NCBI RefSeq assembly: GCF_018333235.1
Contig: NZ_BORP01000004.1
Coordinates: forward strand, 271,434 to 335,433
Source of the DNA: Ornithinibacillus bavariensis
GTDB taxonomy: Bacteria > Bacillota > Bacilli > Bacillales > Amphibacillaceae
Length of the DNA: 64,000 bases
Direction of reading: 5' to 3'
This document shows, one piece after another, positions 54,995-63,934 of this stretch. Made by a program: the position numbers and the translations under genes. The notes beneath the pieces are model-generated. The model made no database searches. It was not told the origin of the DNA and saw only the letters and a list, made by a program, of their open reading frames with translations. Numbering within the stretch: position 1 is the first letter of the stretch; the number at the start of each line of letters is the position of its first letter.

Positions 54995-55023
54995 TATATA
55001 GATTAGCAAAACTCCTTTATCAA
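54995..55023 (-). promoter_or_regulatory. Sigma-A promoter of ytkL
   Basis: Minus-strand TTGATA (55018-55023), 17-bp spacer, TATATA (54995-55000), about 40 bp before ytkL and just downstream of the repeat array. Confidence 0.65.
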
Positions 55024-55097
55024 AAATTAATTTCGTGACCAAATATCCTCTAAGAGCTAGTCTGAGAGGAATTTTATAATGATGAACTAATTAAATT

Positions 55098-55713
55098 GAC
55101 TACCATTGTAGAGATAAACTCAGTTTCTTGGGTAGTAATAATTGTTTTGGTTACCGTTATCTCGTCATTTTCTGTTTTTCGGGTAGCGATAGCCTCTTTG
55201 GTTACCGTTTTTTCGTCACTTTCTATTTTTCGGGTAGCAATAGCGGCTTTGATTACCGTTATCTCACCATTTTCTGTTTTTCGGGTAGCAATAGCTGCTT
55301 TGGTTACCGTTTTCTTATCATTTTCTGTTTTTCGGGTAGCAATAGCCTCTTTGGTTACCGTTTTTTCGTCACTTTCTATTTTTCGGGTAGCAATAGCGGT
55401 TTTGGTTACCGTCTTCTTGTCATTTTCTGTTTTTCGGGTAGCAATAGCTGCTTTGGTTACCGTTCTTTCACCTATTTCTGTTTTTCGGGTAACAATAGCG
55501 GCTTTGATTACCGTTCTTTCATCATTTTCTATTTTTCGGGTAGCAATAGCTGCTTTGGTTACCGTTCTTTCACCATTTTCTGTTTTTCGGTTAACAATAG
55601 CTGCTTTGGGTACCGTTATCTCATCATTTTCTATTTTTCGGGTAGCAATAGCTTATTTTGTTACCGTTCTCTCGTCATTTTCTGTTTTTCGGTTAGCAAT
55701 AGCTGCTTTAGAT
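55098..55713. repeat. Tandem array: twelve 51-bp units
   Basis: A 51-bp unit recurs with exact periodicity. The TTACCG (once GTACCG) landmark occurs at 55151, 55202, 55253, 55304, 55355, 55406, 55457, 55508, 55559, 55610 and 55661, preceded by one degenerate copy (55098-55148). Core sequence TTTTTCGGGTAGCAATAGC is nearly invariant; variation concentrates just after the landmark. Because 51 is a multiple of 3, two plus frames stay open for over 200 codons and one minus frame is open apart from a stop in unit 10. None has a ribosome site. Probably a minisatellite; units are contiguous, so it is not CRISPR. Confidence 0.95.
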
Positions 55714-55790
55714 TAACCTCTCTTAATCAAATTTCATACTTCGCACTATTTGATCAAGTTCATATATACAGCTTACTGGATAAATTGCAT

Positions 55791-55821
55791 AAAAAAATAG
55801 CAGGTTTAAGCCCGCTATTTT
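55791..55821 (-). terminator. Terminator of pspA
   Basis: AAAATAGCAGG/CCGCTATTTT stem (about 55794-55821, one mismatch), with TTTTTTTATG on the minus-strand 3' side. Confidence 0.82.
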
Positions 55822-55827
55822 AGTCCG

Positions 55828-56493
55828 CTATTCTTTACCCATTGCTTTTTTTAATTCGGCTAATTCATCTTCTACATCAGAATCTAGTTTTCTAAATTCA
55901 TCATCTAAGGTACGACTTTGTACTGCTAAATCCTCACTAGTTTCAGCTTCTGCTTCGAAGCGTAGAACTTTCTCTTCCATTCGTTCAAAGCCACGTCTAG
56001 ATTCGTCTCCACCAATTGAGGACATACTGCGATTTATTTTCGTACGAGTCTTCGCTGCTTCAGCACGTGCTTTTAATGAATCCTTTTTCAAATTCATCTC
56101 TTGGTATTCTTTTTTCATTTCATCTAGCTTACTCTTAAGCACTTGCGAATCCGTCTTGGCTTGCTCATAGGAGCTTTGTAGTAAGGTTACCTGATTTTCA
56201 TATTCCTTCTTCTCGGCTAATGCTCTTCTCGCAAGCTCATCTTCTCCAGCATTAACAGCCTTTTCTGCCTGTTCCTGTCTTTTAACCACCATAGCTTCTG
56301 CATCTTCAAATTTTCTTTTAAGTATCTTTTCATTTGCTATTTGCTTCGCAACAGCTGCTTCAACTTCTTGGATCTCTTCACCCATCTCACGAAGAAATTG
56401 ATCGAGCATTTTCACTGGGTCTTCGGCCTTATCCAACATAGAATTTAATTCTGAGCTGACGATAGTTTTCATTCGCTTAAAAAATTTAAACAT
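55828..56493 (-). CDS. pspA: Phage shock protein A / IM30 family protein
   Basis: 221-residue, almost wholly coiled-coil ESCRT-III-like protein. Amphipathic N-terminal helix MFKFFKRMKTIVSSELNSML, DPVKMLDQFLREM and a long helical hairpin follow. It polymerises on stressed membranes. ATG at 56493 with GGAGG 8 nt upstream; a 5-codon longer frame overlaps this site. The sigma-W promoter upstream gives envelope-stress control, as for B. subtilis pspA. Confidence 0.95.
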   Translation of the reverse strand: MFKFFKRMKTIVSSELNSMLDKAEDPVKMLDQFLREMGEEIQEVEAAVAKQIANEKILKRKFEDAEAMVVKRQEQAEKAVNAGEDELARRALAEKKEYENQVTLLQSSYEQAKTDSQVLKSKLDEMKKEYQEMNLKKDSLKARAEAAKTRTKINRSMSSIGGDESRRGFERMEEKVLRFEAEAETSEDLAVQSRTLDDEFRKLDSDVEDELAELKKAMGKE

Positions 56494-56539
56494 ATAGACA
56501 ACCTCCATTTTAGTAATTTAAAAAAATATCTACCTATAG

Positions 56540-56565
56540 TACGGATGATTCAACAAATGGTTTCA
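56540..56565 (-). promoter_or_regulatory. Sigma-W promoter of pspA
   Basis: Minus-strand TGAAAC (56560-56565), 16-bp spacer, CGTA (56540-56543): perfect match to the sigma-W consensus, about 47 bp before the ATG. Confidence 0.88.
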
Positions 56566-56643
56566 AAAAATACAATAAAATTATAATGTTGTACATAGAA
56601 TCTATATAAGTTTATAATAAATGATATTAAATGAGGTGATTAA

Positions 56644-57741
56644 ATGTCTAACAGAATAGTAGCACTAATAAACGAACTCCAAAATAATAAATTGGAAAGC
56701 ATTCTTATCACATCTCCTGCAAATGTATACTATATGAGTAATTATTATACTGATCCACATGAGCGTGTCGTAGCTGTATATGTTACGGAAGCTCACGATC
56801 CTGTCCTTATCCTGCCTGCCATGGAAAAAGAAGATGCTAAGGCTGCAGGCTGGAATTATCCTATGATAGATTACCACGACCACGAGGATCCTTGGGAATT
56901 ATTTCTAGCTTTTCTAAATAAACAAGGAAAAATACCTAACTCGTTAGGGGTCGAGGAAGATTACCTAACATTGAGTCGTTTTCAAAGTTTACAAGCCATT
57001 CTTCCTGAGACAAAGGTCATCAATAAACAGGAAGTAGTTGCCACCCTTCGTGTCATCAAAAATGATACTGAATACGAATACTTGAAAAGAGCAGCAGAGC
57101 TTGCTGACCTTGGTGTTCAAACTGGGATAAACGCCCTAAAGGAGGGCATTTCTGAGCTTGAAGTAATTGCAGCTATTGAATATGAATTAAAAAAACATGG
57201 CGTACAGGGAATGTCATTTTCCACCATGGCTTTATTTGGTAAAAAGACTGCTTCCCCACACGGAACTCCTGGCTCAGCTAAATTGGAAAGCGGAGATTTA
57301 GTTCTATTCGACTTAGGTGTTATTTATAATGGCTATTGTTCTGATATTACAAGAACGGTGGCGTTCAAATCGATTACAGCAGAACAGGAGAAAATATACA
57401 ATACCGTTCTGGATGGACAATTAAAGGCTATTGAAGCTTCACAGCTTGGAACTCCTGTCGGTAATATCGATAAAGCAGCAAGAGATCATATTGCAGAAAA
57501 AGGTTATGGAGAATACTTTAATCACAGAATTGGTCATGGTTTAGGAATTGAAACCCATGAATATCCTTCACTTCATGGCAAAAATACCTTACCTTTACAA
57601 AAAGGTATGTGCTATACCATTGAACCAGGTATTTACGTTCCACAAATTGGTGGGGTTCGGATTGAAGATATGGTATTCATGACCGATACTGGTGCTGAAA
57701 TATTAACGAAATTCCCGAAAAAATTACAAATTATTAATTAA
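56644..57741 (+). CDS. M24-family Xaa-Pro dipeptidase
   Basis: 365 residues. Creatinase N-domain (1-125), then pita-bread metallopeptidase: metal ligands in LVLFDLGVIYNGYCSDITRT (two Asps), IGHGLGIETHE (His), YTIEPGIYVP (Glu) and GGVRIEDMVF (Glu). Hydrolyses X-Pro dipeptides. GAGGTGAT lies before the ATG. Divergent from pspA. Confidence 0.93.
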   Translation: MSNRIVALINELQNNKLESILITSPANVYYMSNYYTDPHERVVAVYVTEAHDPVLILPAMEKEDAKAAGWNYPMIDYHDHEDPWELFLAFLNKQGKIPNSLGVEEDYLTLSRFQSLQAILPETKVINKQEVVATLRVIKNDTEYEYLKRAAELADLGVQTGINALKEGISELEVIAAIEYELKKHGVQGMSFSTMALFGKKTASPHGTPGSAKLESGDLVLFDLGVIYNGYCSDITRTVAFKSITAEQEKIYNTVLDGQLKAIEASQLGTPVGNIDKAARDHIAEKGYGEYFNHRIGHGLGIETHEYPSLHGKNTLPLQKGMCYTIEPGIYVPQIGGVRIEDMVFMTDTGAEILTKFPKKLQIIN

Positions 57742-57743
57742 TG

Positions 57744-57782
57744 AAAGAAGTGCCTGATTTAGAAAACCAGGCACTTCTTCTA
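57744..57782. terminator. Bidirectional terminator between the peptidase gene and ald
   Basis: AAGAAGTGCCTG (57745-57756) pairs with CAGGCACTTCTT (57768-57779), lying between convergent genes. Confidence 0.85.
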
Positions 57783-57784
57783 TT

Positions 57785-58900
57785 CTATACGAATAGTTCA
57801 TTTGCATTTCTATACTCTAATCCAAGACCATCTGCAACTGCCTTATAGGTTACAAATCCATCGACCGTATTTAATCCTTTTAATAATGCAGGATTACCTA
57901 TGCATGCTTCTTTAAAGCCTTTATTGGCAATTTGTAATGCATATGGAACCGTTACATTGGTTAATCCAATAGTAGCTGTACGTGGTACACCACCAGGCAT
58001 ATTTGCAACCGCATAATGTAGTACACCATGTTTTACATAGGTAGGGTTATCATGTGTTGAAACATGGTCACTTGTTTCAAATATTCCACCCTGATCTATC
58101 GCTACATCTACTATAACAGAGCCCTCTGTCATCTGCTTAACCATGTCCTCCGTTACTAGTTTCGGTGCTTTAGCTCCTGGAATTAGAACAGCACCTATTA
58201 CTAAGTCAGATTCTGCAACACAATCTGCAATGTTCATAGGATTTGACATCATTGTATTAATAGAAGTTCCGAATGTGTCATCTAAATATCTAAGTCTTTC
58301 AGGGCTTAAATCAAGAATCGTTACATTGGCACCGAGTCCTACTGCAATTTTAGCAGCGTTTGTCCCAACTACTCCCCCACCAATTATCGTTACATTGGCA
58401 CGTTTAACGCCTGGAATTCCTGCTAGAAGGATTCCCTTTCCACCTTTAGGCTTTTCTAGGAATTGTGCACCAATCTGTGCGGCCATACGTCCAGCAACCT
58501 CACTCATAGGTGTTAATAATGGAAGTGTTCCATTGGCCAATTGTACTGTTTCATATGCAATTCCAACTACCTTTTTCTCCAGTAATACACGAGTTAACTC
58601 TGGTTCATTCGCTAAATGAAGATACGTAAATAATATTAATCCTTCATAAAAGTAATCATACTCTTGTGGCAGAGGCTCTTTTACCTTCATTACCATATCC
58701 TGTGCCCAAGCATCTTTTGCTGTATTAACTATTTTTGCCCCAGCTTGTATGTATTGATTATCAGTAAAACCAGAACCAAGTCCTGCATTTGTTTCAACAA
58801 AAACCTCATGCCCAGCATTTTTCAAGGTAAGTACCCCGGCTGGTGTTATTGCTACCCTATTTTCATTATTTTTTATTTCCTTTGGAATACCTATTCTCAT
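57785..58900 (-). CDS. ald: Alanine dehydrogenase
   Basis: 371 residues. [17 protein letters not shown] (substrate Arg), [15 protein letters not shown] (catalytic Lys), HLANEPELT (catalytic His) and NAD loop [20 protein letters not shown]. Reversible deamination of alanine to pyruvate, used in catabolism and sporulation. ATG at 58900 with AAGGTG upstream; an upstream in-frame GTG at 58909 is less likely. Confidence 0.96.
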   Translation of the reverse strand: MRIGIPKEIKNNENRVAITPAGVLTLKNAGHEVFVETNAGLGSGFTDNQYIQAGAKIVNTAKDAWAQDMVMKVKEPLPQEYDYFYEGLILFTYLHLANEPELTRVLLEKKVVGIAYETVQLANGTLPLLTPMSEVAGRMAAQIGAQFLEKPKGGKGILLAGIPGVKRANVTIIGGGVVGTNAAKIAVGLGANVTILDLSPERLRYLDDTFGTSINTMMSNPMNIADCVAESDLVIGAVLIPGAKAPKLVTEDMVKQMTEGSVIVDVAIDQGGIFETSDHVSTHDNPTYVKHGVLHYAVANMPGGVPRTATIGLTNVTVPYALQIANKGFKEACIGNPALLKGLNTVDGFVTYKAVADGLGLEYRNANELFV

Positions 58901-58976
58901 TTGGAACACCTTCCCCTATGTTTTGTAAGCACTTACATTGTACCAAAAAAACCAAAAAATACATACCATTTAATGA

Positions 58977-59001
58977 TAAGGAGAGAAAAGCCTCTCCTTA
59001 T
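58977..59001. terminator. Hairpin downstream of the 51-residue gene
   Basis: Perfect arms ATAAGGAGAG (58977-58986) and CTCTCCTTAT (58992-59001) with a 5-nt loop, directly after the stop of the 51-residue minus-strand gene; the U-run is short. Confidence 0.65.
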
Positions 59002-59002
59002 T

Positions 59003-59158
59003 TTAATTCTTTCTATTATTAAATGTCCATATCCCACGATTATTATGAAGTTGATCCTCCACAACACCACTTTGGTAGCTCTCGAATAATTGATTTTGAA
59101 CAGCAGCAATTCCCTTCGGATCTTCAAATAACTTATGCTTGTTTTCCTTTCTACCCAT
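59003..59158 (-). CDS. Small conserved-looking protein (51 residues)
   Basis: 51 residues: MGRKENKHKLFEDPKGIAAV, then QNQLFESYQSG and a polar end. GGAGGTGAAACTT precedes the ATG at 59158. The short, charged, acid-plus-base composition resembles small Bacillaceae proteins of sporulating cells, but I do not recognise a family. Divergent from the universal stress gene. Confidence 0.72.
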   Translation of the reverse strand: MGRKENKHKLFEDPKGIAAVQNQLFESYQSGVVEDQLHNNRGIWTFNNRKN

Positions 59159-59276
59159 AAGTTTCACCTCCATACTTAGTTTGCACATTAAATCCTCATA
59201 AAAAGCATGTATTCTTTTACCAATACAGTAAGTCCAAATCATATAATGGAGGTAGATAAAGAAAGGGGAGAATACC

Positions 59277-59711
59277 ATGAATTACGAATACAAGAATATT
59301 GTATTGGCAATTGATGGATCGGATGCTTCAGATAAGGCTTTTGAAAAAGCAATTCATCTCGTTAAACGAAATAACGCTCACCTCATCCTTGCCCATGTAA
59401 TTGATTCTCGAACCTTTGCAACTGCTGAAGCATATGATCGTTCATTAGCGGAACGAGCTGAAGACTTTGCAAGAGATTTAGTGGAAAGCTACGTAAAAAA
59501 AGCAATGGAATATGGATTAGAAAACATCTCCCAATGTATAGAATATGGCTCACCAAAAATAAAATTAGCAAAAGAAATTGCAAGCAGATTTAATGCCGAT
59601 ATAATTATATGCGGTGCAACAAGCAAGAATGCTGTGGAACGATTTCTTATTGGTAGTGTATCTGAAAGTATTACTCGATATGCAATATGTGATGTACTTG
59701 TTGTTCGATAA
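59277..59711 (+). CDS. Universal stress protein UspA family
   Basis: 144 residues. NIVLAIDGSDASDKAFEKA (N-terminal strand and Asp), C-terminal ATP-binding motif GATSKNAVERFLIGSVSESITRYAICDVLVV (GxxxxG). GAAAGGGGAG lies before the ATG. Likely nucleotide-binding stress protein; neighbours acetate kinase as in other Bacillaceae. Confidence 0.93.
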   Translation: MNYEYKNIVLAIDGSDASDKAFEKAIHLVKRNNAHLILAHVIDSRTFATAEAYDRSLAERAEDFARDLVESYVKKAMEYGLENISQCIEYGSPKIKLAKEIASRFNADIIICGATSKNAVERFLIGSVSESITRYAICDVLVVR

Positions 59712-59743
59712 CGTGTATATTTACCTCGTGTATTTCCTTAATC

Positions 59744-59781
59744 CAAAAAGGATTTGATAACTCTTTATCAAATCCTTTTCA
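59744..59781. terminator. Bidirectional terminator between uspA-like gene and ackA
   Basis: Perfect 15-bp arms AAAAGGATTTGATAA/TTATCAAATCCTTTT (59746-59760, 59765-59779) with Ts on both sides. Confidence 0.92.
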
Positions 59782-59783
59782 TT

Positions 59784-60974
59784 TTAGATATTGGTTAGTC
59801 GAACCGTATCTTTTGCTATCATAATTTCTTCATTCGTCGGTATAACAATTACCTTTACTGGGGAATGTGGATAGTTTATAAACATTTCTTTTCCTCTAGC
59901 AGAGCGGTTTAACATCGGATCCCAATAGATTCCCATAAATTCTAACCCGTTTAAGACTCTAGAACGAATTACATCACTATTTTCACCAACACCAGCAGTG
60001 AAAATGATTGCATCGACACCTGACATTCTTGCTGCATAGGAGCCAATATATTTATGAATTCGACCAGCAAACACATTTAGTGCTAGTTCGGCACGCGGAT
60101 TTGTCTCAGCCTGTTGTTGAATATCTCTTAAATCACTGGAGAAGCCAGATAAAGCAAGCATTCCACTTTGCTTATTTAACACATCAATTACCTCTTCAGC
60201 TGTCTTTCCCGTCTTCTCCATAATATATGGAATAAGTGCTGGATCAATATTACCTGAGCGTGTACCCATTGTTACCCCTGCCAATGGAGTAAATCCCATA
60301 GAGGTATCAATTGATTTTCCTTCTTTTATTGCAGAGATACTTGCACCATTCCCTAGGTGACAAGAGATTAAGCGTAATTCCTCAATAGGTTTCCCCATTA
60401 ATTCAGCTGCTCGATGCGATACGTACTTATGGGATGTACCGTGGAAGCCATATTTACGAATCCCATACTTCTTATAATATTCATAAGGTAGACTATATAA
60501 ATAGGACTGTGGTGCCATAGTTTGATGAAAAGCAGTATCAAATACGGCAACCATCGGAACATCTGGCATTACCTCTTGAAAGGCTTTAATCCCTGTTAAG
60601 TTTGCAGGGTTATGCAATGGAGCTAATTCCGATAATTCATCTATTTCTTTAATCACATCATCTGTTATTAAGACTGAATCGTTGAATTTTTCTCCTCCAT
60701 GCACAACACGGTGTCCGACTGCACTAATCTCCGTTAATGATTGAATAACACCTGAATTCGTTAATTTATCAAGCAGCATCTTTACTGCGACTTCATGGTT
60801 AGGAATATCGGAAACGGTTTTATCCTTTTCACCATTAGATTCAAATGTAAAAACGGACTCGGGTAAGCCTATTCTTTCTACAAGCCCCTTTGCTCTTACC
60901 TTTTCTTCAGGCATTGTAATTAGCTGAAATTTTAATGAAGAACTTCCAGCGTTAACTGCTAATACATTACTCAT
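59784..60974 (-). CDS. ackA: Acetate kinase
   Basis: 396 residues. Start [15 protein letters not shown] (phosphate loop), [36 protein letters not shown] and the adenosine motif FTAGVGENS. Converts acetyl phosphate and ADP to acetate and ATP. 18 bp downstream of ytxK-like gene, as in B. subtilis tpx-ytxK-ackA. Confidence 0.97.
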   Translation of the reverse strand: MSNVLAVNAGSSSLKFQLITMPEEKVRAKGLVERIGLPESVFTFESNGEKDKTVSDIPNHEVAVKMLLDKLTNSGVIQSLTEISAVGHRVVHGGEKFNDSVLITDDVIKEIDELSELAPLHNPANLTGIKAFQEVMPDVPMVAVFDTAFHQTMAPQSYLYSLPYEYYKKYGIRKYGFHGTSHKYVSHRAAELMGKPIEELRLISCHLGNGASISAIKEGKSIDTSMGFTPLAGVTMGTRSGNIDPALIPYIMEKTGKTAEEVIDVLNKQSGMLALSGFSSDLRDIQQQAETNPRAELALNVFAGRIHKYIGSYAARMSGVDAIIFTAGVGENSDVIRSRVLNGLEFMGIYWDPMLNRSARGKEMFINYPHSPVKVIVIPTNEEIMIAKDTVRLTNI

Positions 60975-60993
60975 TGTTGTCCACTCCTAGTTG

Positions 60994-61977
60994 TTATTTA
61001 CGATAATTGCTAAACCAATTATTCATTTTATTTAAGATATCTTCCATTGCACGGGTGTTTTTTAAAGAAGGGAGCTGAACTAATAATGGCTGTTTTGGTC
61101 CTTCTGTATTTTTCCCTTTCTTTTGTAGAATTACTATGCATTTGGCGTTTTTCTCAGATTGAAAGGCACTTTCCGGTAGTTGAAGAACTCCAACAATATG
61201 GGTATACTTCTGAAGATACCTATGGAGCTTGTCTGACCCTTCACCGTCAAAAATAAATGTAGGTAGTAATAAAACTAAATAGCCGCCTTCCTTCGTATAA
61301 TTCATACTCTGTTCAATGAACAGATGGTGAGCATAAGAATGGCCATCCTCAGCCTTTAATTCATAGTTTGCGGCACGGATATCATCCGGATAGTATCCTA
61401 CTGGTAAATCGGAAACAATTAAGTCTACTGGATCCAATAAGAATGGGCGTAAACTATCTTGATGAAAAAATTCTATTGTTATCTTTTGTAAATTTGCACT
61501 GACAAGAGCAAGCTGTACCAATGTGGAATCAACTTCACTAGCATATGCTTCTATAGATTTATCAAGTTGGGAACAAACCGTTGTAAGCATATTCCCTGTT
61601 CCACAGGCTGGATCAAAAATTCGTATGCTCTCTTGTTTCTCTGTTAACTTCTGTGCAAGATAGCCAATAAGTAAAGCAACTGCTTCTGGGGTCATCATAT
61701 GTTGTTGTTGTGTTACTTCCTTCATTCCTTTTAATACAGCAAATTGAATGGCTTTGCGAATATCGTCTGCATCATAATTCTCTAACCTTAATTGTTCTAA
61801 GGCTGTATGTAGCTTATGTGTAAGAATATCATCCATAGACTCTTCAGCACCCTGATAAAACATGGTCTCTAGTGCTATTATTAAGCTGTCCAAATAAGGT
61901 TCATTTAGATGTTGTTCGATTATTTGCGTAGTGTGATCCATCCAATCGAAAAGTACTTCTACATTTGTTTTTTCCAT
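60994..61977 (-). CDS. ytxK: Class I SAM-dependent DNA/RNA methyltransferase (YtxK-like)
   Basis: 327 residues (B. subtilis YtxK about 329). SAM loop FDPACGTGNMLTTV; catalytic region VSDLPVGYYPDD (in place of NPPF: DLPV); LVLLLPTFIFDGEG and VGVLQLPESAF. N-terminal helical region as in HsdM-like N6-adenine methylases. With only the adenine-type [DN]PP[YF] motif altered, the target is unclear. ATG at 61977 with GGAGGGTG upstream. Between tpx and ackA. Confidence 0.9.
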   Translation of the reverse strand: MEKTNVEVLFDWMDHTTQIIEQHLNEPYLDSLIIALETMFYQGAEESMDDILTHKLHTALEQLRLENYDADDIRKAIQFAVLKGMKEVTQQQHMMTPEAVALLIGYLAQKLTEKQESIRIFDPACGTGNMLTTVCSQLDKSIEAYASEVDSTLVQLALVSANLQKITIEFFHQDSLRPFLLDPVDLIVSDLPVGYYPDDIRAANYELKAEDGHSYAHHLFIEQSMNYTKEGGYLVLLLPTFIFDGEGSDKLHRYLQKYTHIVGVLQLPESAFQSEKNAKCIVILQKKGKNTEGPKQPLLVQLPSLKNTRAMEDILNKMNNWFSNYRK

Positions 61978-62064
61978 TGACACCCTCCGTTCTACCAACC
62001 CGTTATATTTTATCAAAACTATTGTACTCTGTACAAAGTAATAGCTTATGACATTTATGTGAAC

Positions 62065-62096
62065 ATAAAAAGTCTCCCACTAGAGGGGAGACTAGC
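62065..62096 (-). terminator. Terminator of tpx
   Basis: Perfect stem AGTCTCCC/GGGAGACT (62071-62078, 62086-62093) with TTTTTATG on the minus-strand 3' side. Confidence 0.88.
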
Positions 62097-62097
62097 A

Positions 62098-62592
62098 TTA
62101 CTGTGCTTGTTTTGCAGCTTCTAAAGCTTTATCATAGTCTGGGTGTTCTGTTACTTCATTTACATATTCAACATATGTAATTTTATTATTTGTATCAACT
62201 ATGAATATGGAACGAGCTAGGAGACGAAGTTCTTTGATCAACACGCCATACTTTTCTCCAAAATCTGCGTTTCTATGATCGGATAGCAGCTCAAGGCTTT
62301 CAACATGATTAACTTCTTTCCATCTTTTTTGTGCAAATGGTAAATCCATACTAATCGTCAATACTTGAACATTTTCAAGCTTTTTTGCTTCCTCATTAAA
62401 ACGATTCGTCTGAATAGAACATACTCCTGTATCAATGGAAGGAACTACACTAATTAATCTAATTTTACCATGGTAATCAGCAAGTGTTTTCTCTTCTAGG
62501 TCATTATTTATTACCTTGAAATCTGGTGCTTCATCACCAACTTTTAATTCATTTCCTAAAAGATTAACAGGCTTTCCAGCGAATGTAACCAT
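62098..62592 (-). CDS. tpx: Thiol peroxidase Tpx lacking the resolving cysteine
   Basis: 164 residues of the atypical 2-Cys Tpx family. Peroxidatic Cys in SIDTGVCSIQT (PSxDTxxC motif) with the family's conserved Arg in LLARSIFIVD and the phenylalanine-bearing LPFAQKRW. The usual resolving Cys after that (RWCG in B. subtilis) is Lys here (RWKE), and the protein has no other cysteine. Reduction must come from elsewhere. AGGAGG lies 6 nt before ATG 62592; ATG 62595 is adjacent. Confidence 0.93.
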   Translation of the reverse strand: MVTFAGKPVNLLGNELKVGDEAPDFKVINNDLEEKTLADYHGKIRLISVVPSIDTGVCSIQTNRFNEEAKKLENVQVLTISMDLPFAQKRWKEVNHVESLELLSDHRNADFGEKYGVLIKELRLLARSIFIVDTNNKITYVEYVNEVTEHPDYDKALEAAKQAQ

Positions 62593-62686
62593 CATCTTCC
62601 TCCTATTCCAGTAGTTTATCTTTATCATAACATAAACAGTTGCTTCGTATTAAACATATTGTCCTCATTCCTCTATGTATAGTTAC

Positions 62687-63307
62687 TTAAATATCATAGA
62701 TAGATGAAGATTCTTCTGAATTTGATCTTTCCTTGTCATCCTTTTTTTTATTTTCGAAGTTTCCTCTATCGTCTTCTTCTTGTTTATCTTTCTCTTCGCT
62801 CTTTTCTCCTTTTTTACTATTTCCTTGCCCTTTTGTTGTTTCCTTTTGTTTATTTTGCTTTCCCATCCCACTTTCCTGAAGTAACTGTTGAATCTTTTCC
62901 ACAGCTTTTGGAGCAAAATCAATCAACTTTTCATAAATATGTGTATTTTCATCTAAATGTACCATCTTAATTCCTTTAGGACTTACAATAAGAAATGCGA
63001 TTGGTGTAATAGACACTCCTCCACCACTACCACCTCCAAATGGTAGGACAGATTCACTGTTTCCGCCACTACCTTCACTTCCTCCACTATCTCCACTTTC
63101 TTCTTTATCACTATTACTCTTCTTTCCTCCACTCGGCTTAAATTCACTTCCACCAGCAGCAAACCCAAAACCAAGCTTAGAAACAGGAATGATTACACTA
63201 CCGTCTGGAGTTTCAATAGGGTCTCCAATAATAGTATTCACTTCAATCATATCTTTTAGGTTTTCCATTGCAGTAGTCATAAGTCCTTGAATCGGATGTT
63301 CTTCCAT
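62687..63307 (-). CDS. ytfJ: Sporulation protein YtfJ (GerW family) with long charged tail
   Basis: 206 residues (B. subtilis YtfJ about 150). Residues 1-140 match the GerW family: MEEHPIQGLMTTAMENLKDM, GDPIETPDGSVIIPVSKLGFGFAAGG, FGGGSGGGVSITPIAFLIV and a glycine/serine-rich loop (about 56-92). Residues 144-206 form a Lys/Glu/Asp/Asn-rich tail absent from the B. subtilis protein. GerW is needed for one germination pathway in B. subtilis. A second transmembrane protein, ytfI, follows upstream on the same strand. Confidence 0.9.
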   Translation of the reverse strand: MEEHPIQGLMTTAMENLKDMIEVNTIIGDPIETPDGSVIIPVSKLGFGFAAGGSEFKPSGGKKSNSDKEESGDSGGSEGSGGNSESVLPFGGGSGGGVSITPIAFLIVSPKGIKMVHLDENTHIYEKLIDFAPKAVEKIQQLLQESGMGKQNKQKETTKGQGNSKKGEKSEEKDKQEEDDRGNFENKKKDDKERSNSEESSSIYDI

Positions 63308-63328
63308 TGTAATCCTCCTATTAAAAAA

Positions 63329-63934
63329 TTAATTATATACTTCTTTGTTACCGAATATTTTTCGCAACAAATACATAGCTGTGTGAATAGCTTTTCCTAA
63401 ACGAATGGTTACAATGCAATCAATTTTCGACTGAAATCCGCGTTGTTGAAAGTACGGAATGATAATAATATTAGGCTGACAATTCAGATTAGAAAACTCA
63501 CTCAACGCTCCTAGCAATGTCCCTTTTACCATCCAAATTCCACCAGAAACAATTCCAGTACTGCTTGCCTCACCTGTTCCAAAATGCGTTTTCCATTCGA
63601 TTTGCTGAAACGTAATATTTTGTAGAATGAAAAGTAATAGTTGCTTTGCTATTTTTAATCCTTGTAATAAATTTTTTACCATCTGCTTCAAACGATTGAG
63701 ATTAAAACCATCACCTTCATCTTGCAGCATTTCCATTAAATCCGAATACTCATCCTGCACATGGTTCTTTAAATTAATATTTCTCTGAAACACTCTAACT
63801 CTAATGATATACATCTGTACATTCATTTCGTGTACTTCCTGATTAAAGTAATAATGCACTTTAATTTTTATATGGATTAGCAAAATCAACATAAACATAA
63901 AAAGTAATAGAATACCTAATATAATCCAAAACAT
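63329..63934 (-). CDS. ytfI: DUF2953 membrane protein YtfI
   Basis: About 201 residues. N-terminal transmembrane helix FWIILGILLLFMFMLILLI (2-20), then a DUF2953 domain of about 180 residues (HIKIKVHYYF, IEWKTHFGTGEASSTGIVSGGIW, VTIRLGKAI). GGGG lies before the ATG at 63934; a longer frame to 63982 lacks a ribosome site. Paired with ytfJ as in B. subtilis. Function unknown, probably sporulation-linked by context. Confidence 0.88.
   Translation of the reverse strand: MFWIILGILLLFMFMLILLIHIKIKVHYYFNQEVHEMNVQMYIIRVRVFQRNINLKNHVQDEYSDLMEMLQDEGDGFNLNRLKQMVKNLLQGLKIAKQLLLFILQNITFQQIEWKTHFGTGEASSTGIVSGGIWMVKGTLLGALSEFSNLNCQPNIIIIPYFQQRGFQSKIDCIVTIRLGKAIHTAMYLLRKIFGNKEVYN

Noticed and set aside
55098..55713. 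Repeat array as a CRISPR locus
   Set aside because: Units are contiguous 51-bp copies with no distinct spacers, no leader and no cas genes.
55096..55823. Two long plus-strand frames as protein genes
   Set aside because: Both begin at weak TTG codons without ribosome sites and arise from the 51-bp period; not annotated as genes.
58143..58619. 158-codon plus-strand frame opposite ald
   Set aside because: It is antisense to a conserved enzyme gene and lacks a ribosome site; codon shadow.
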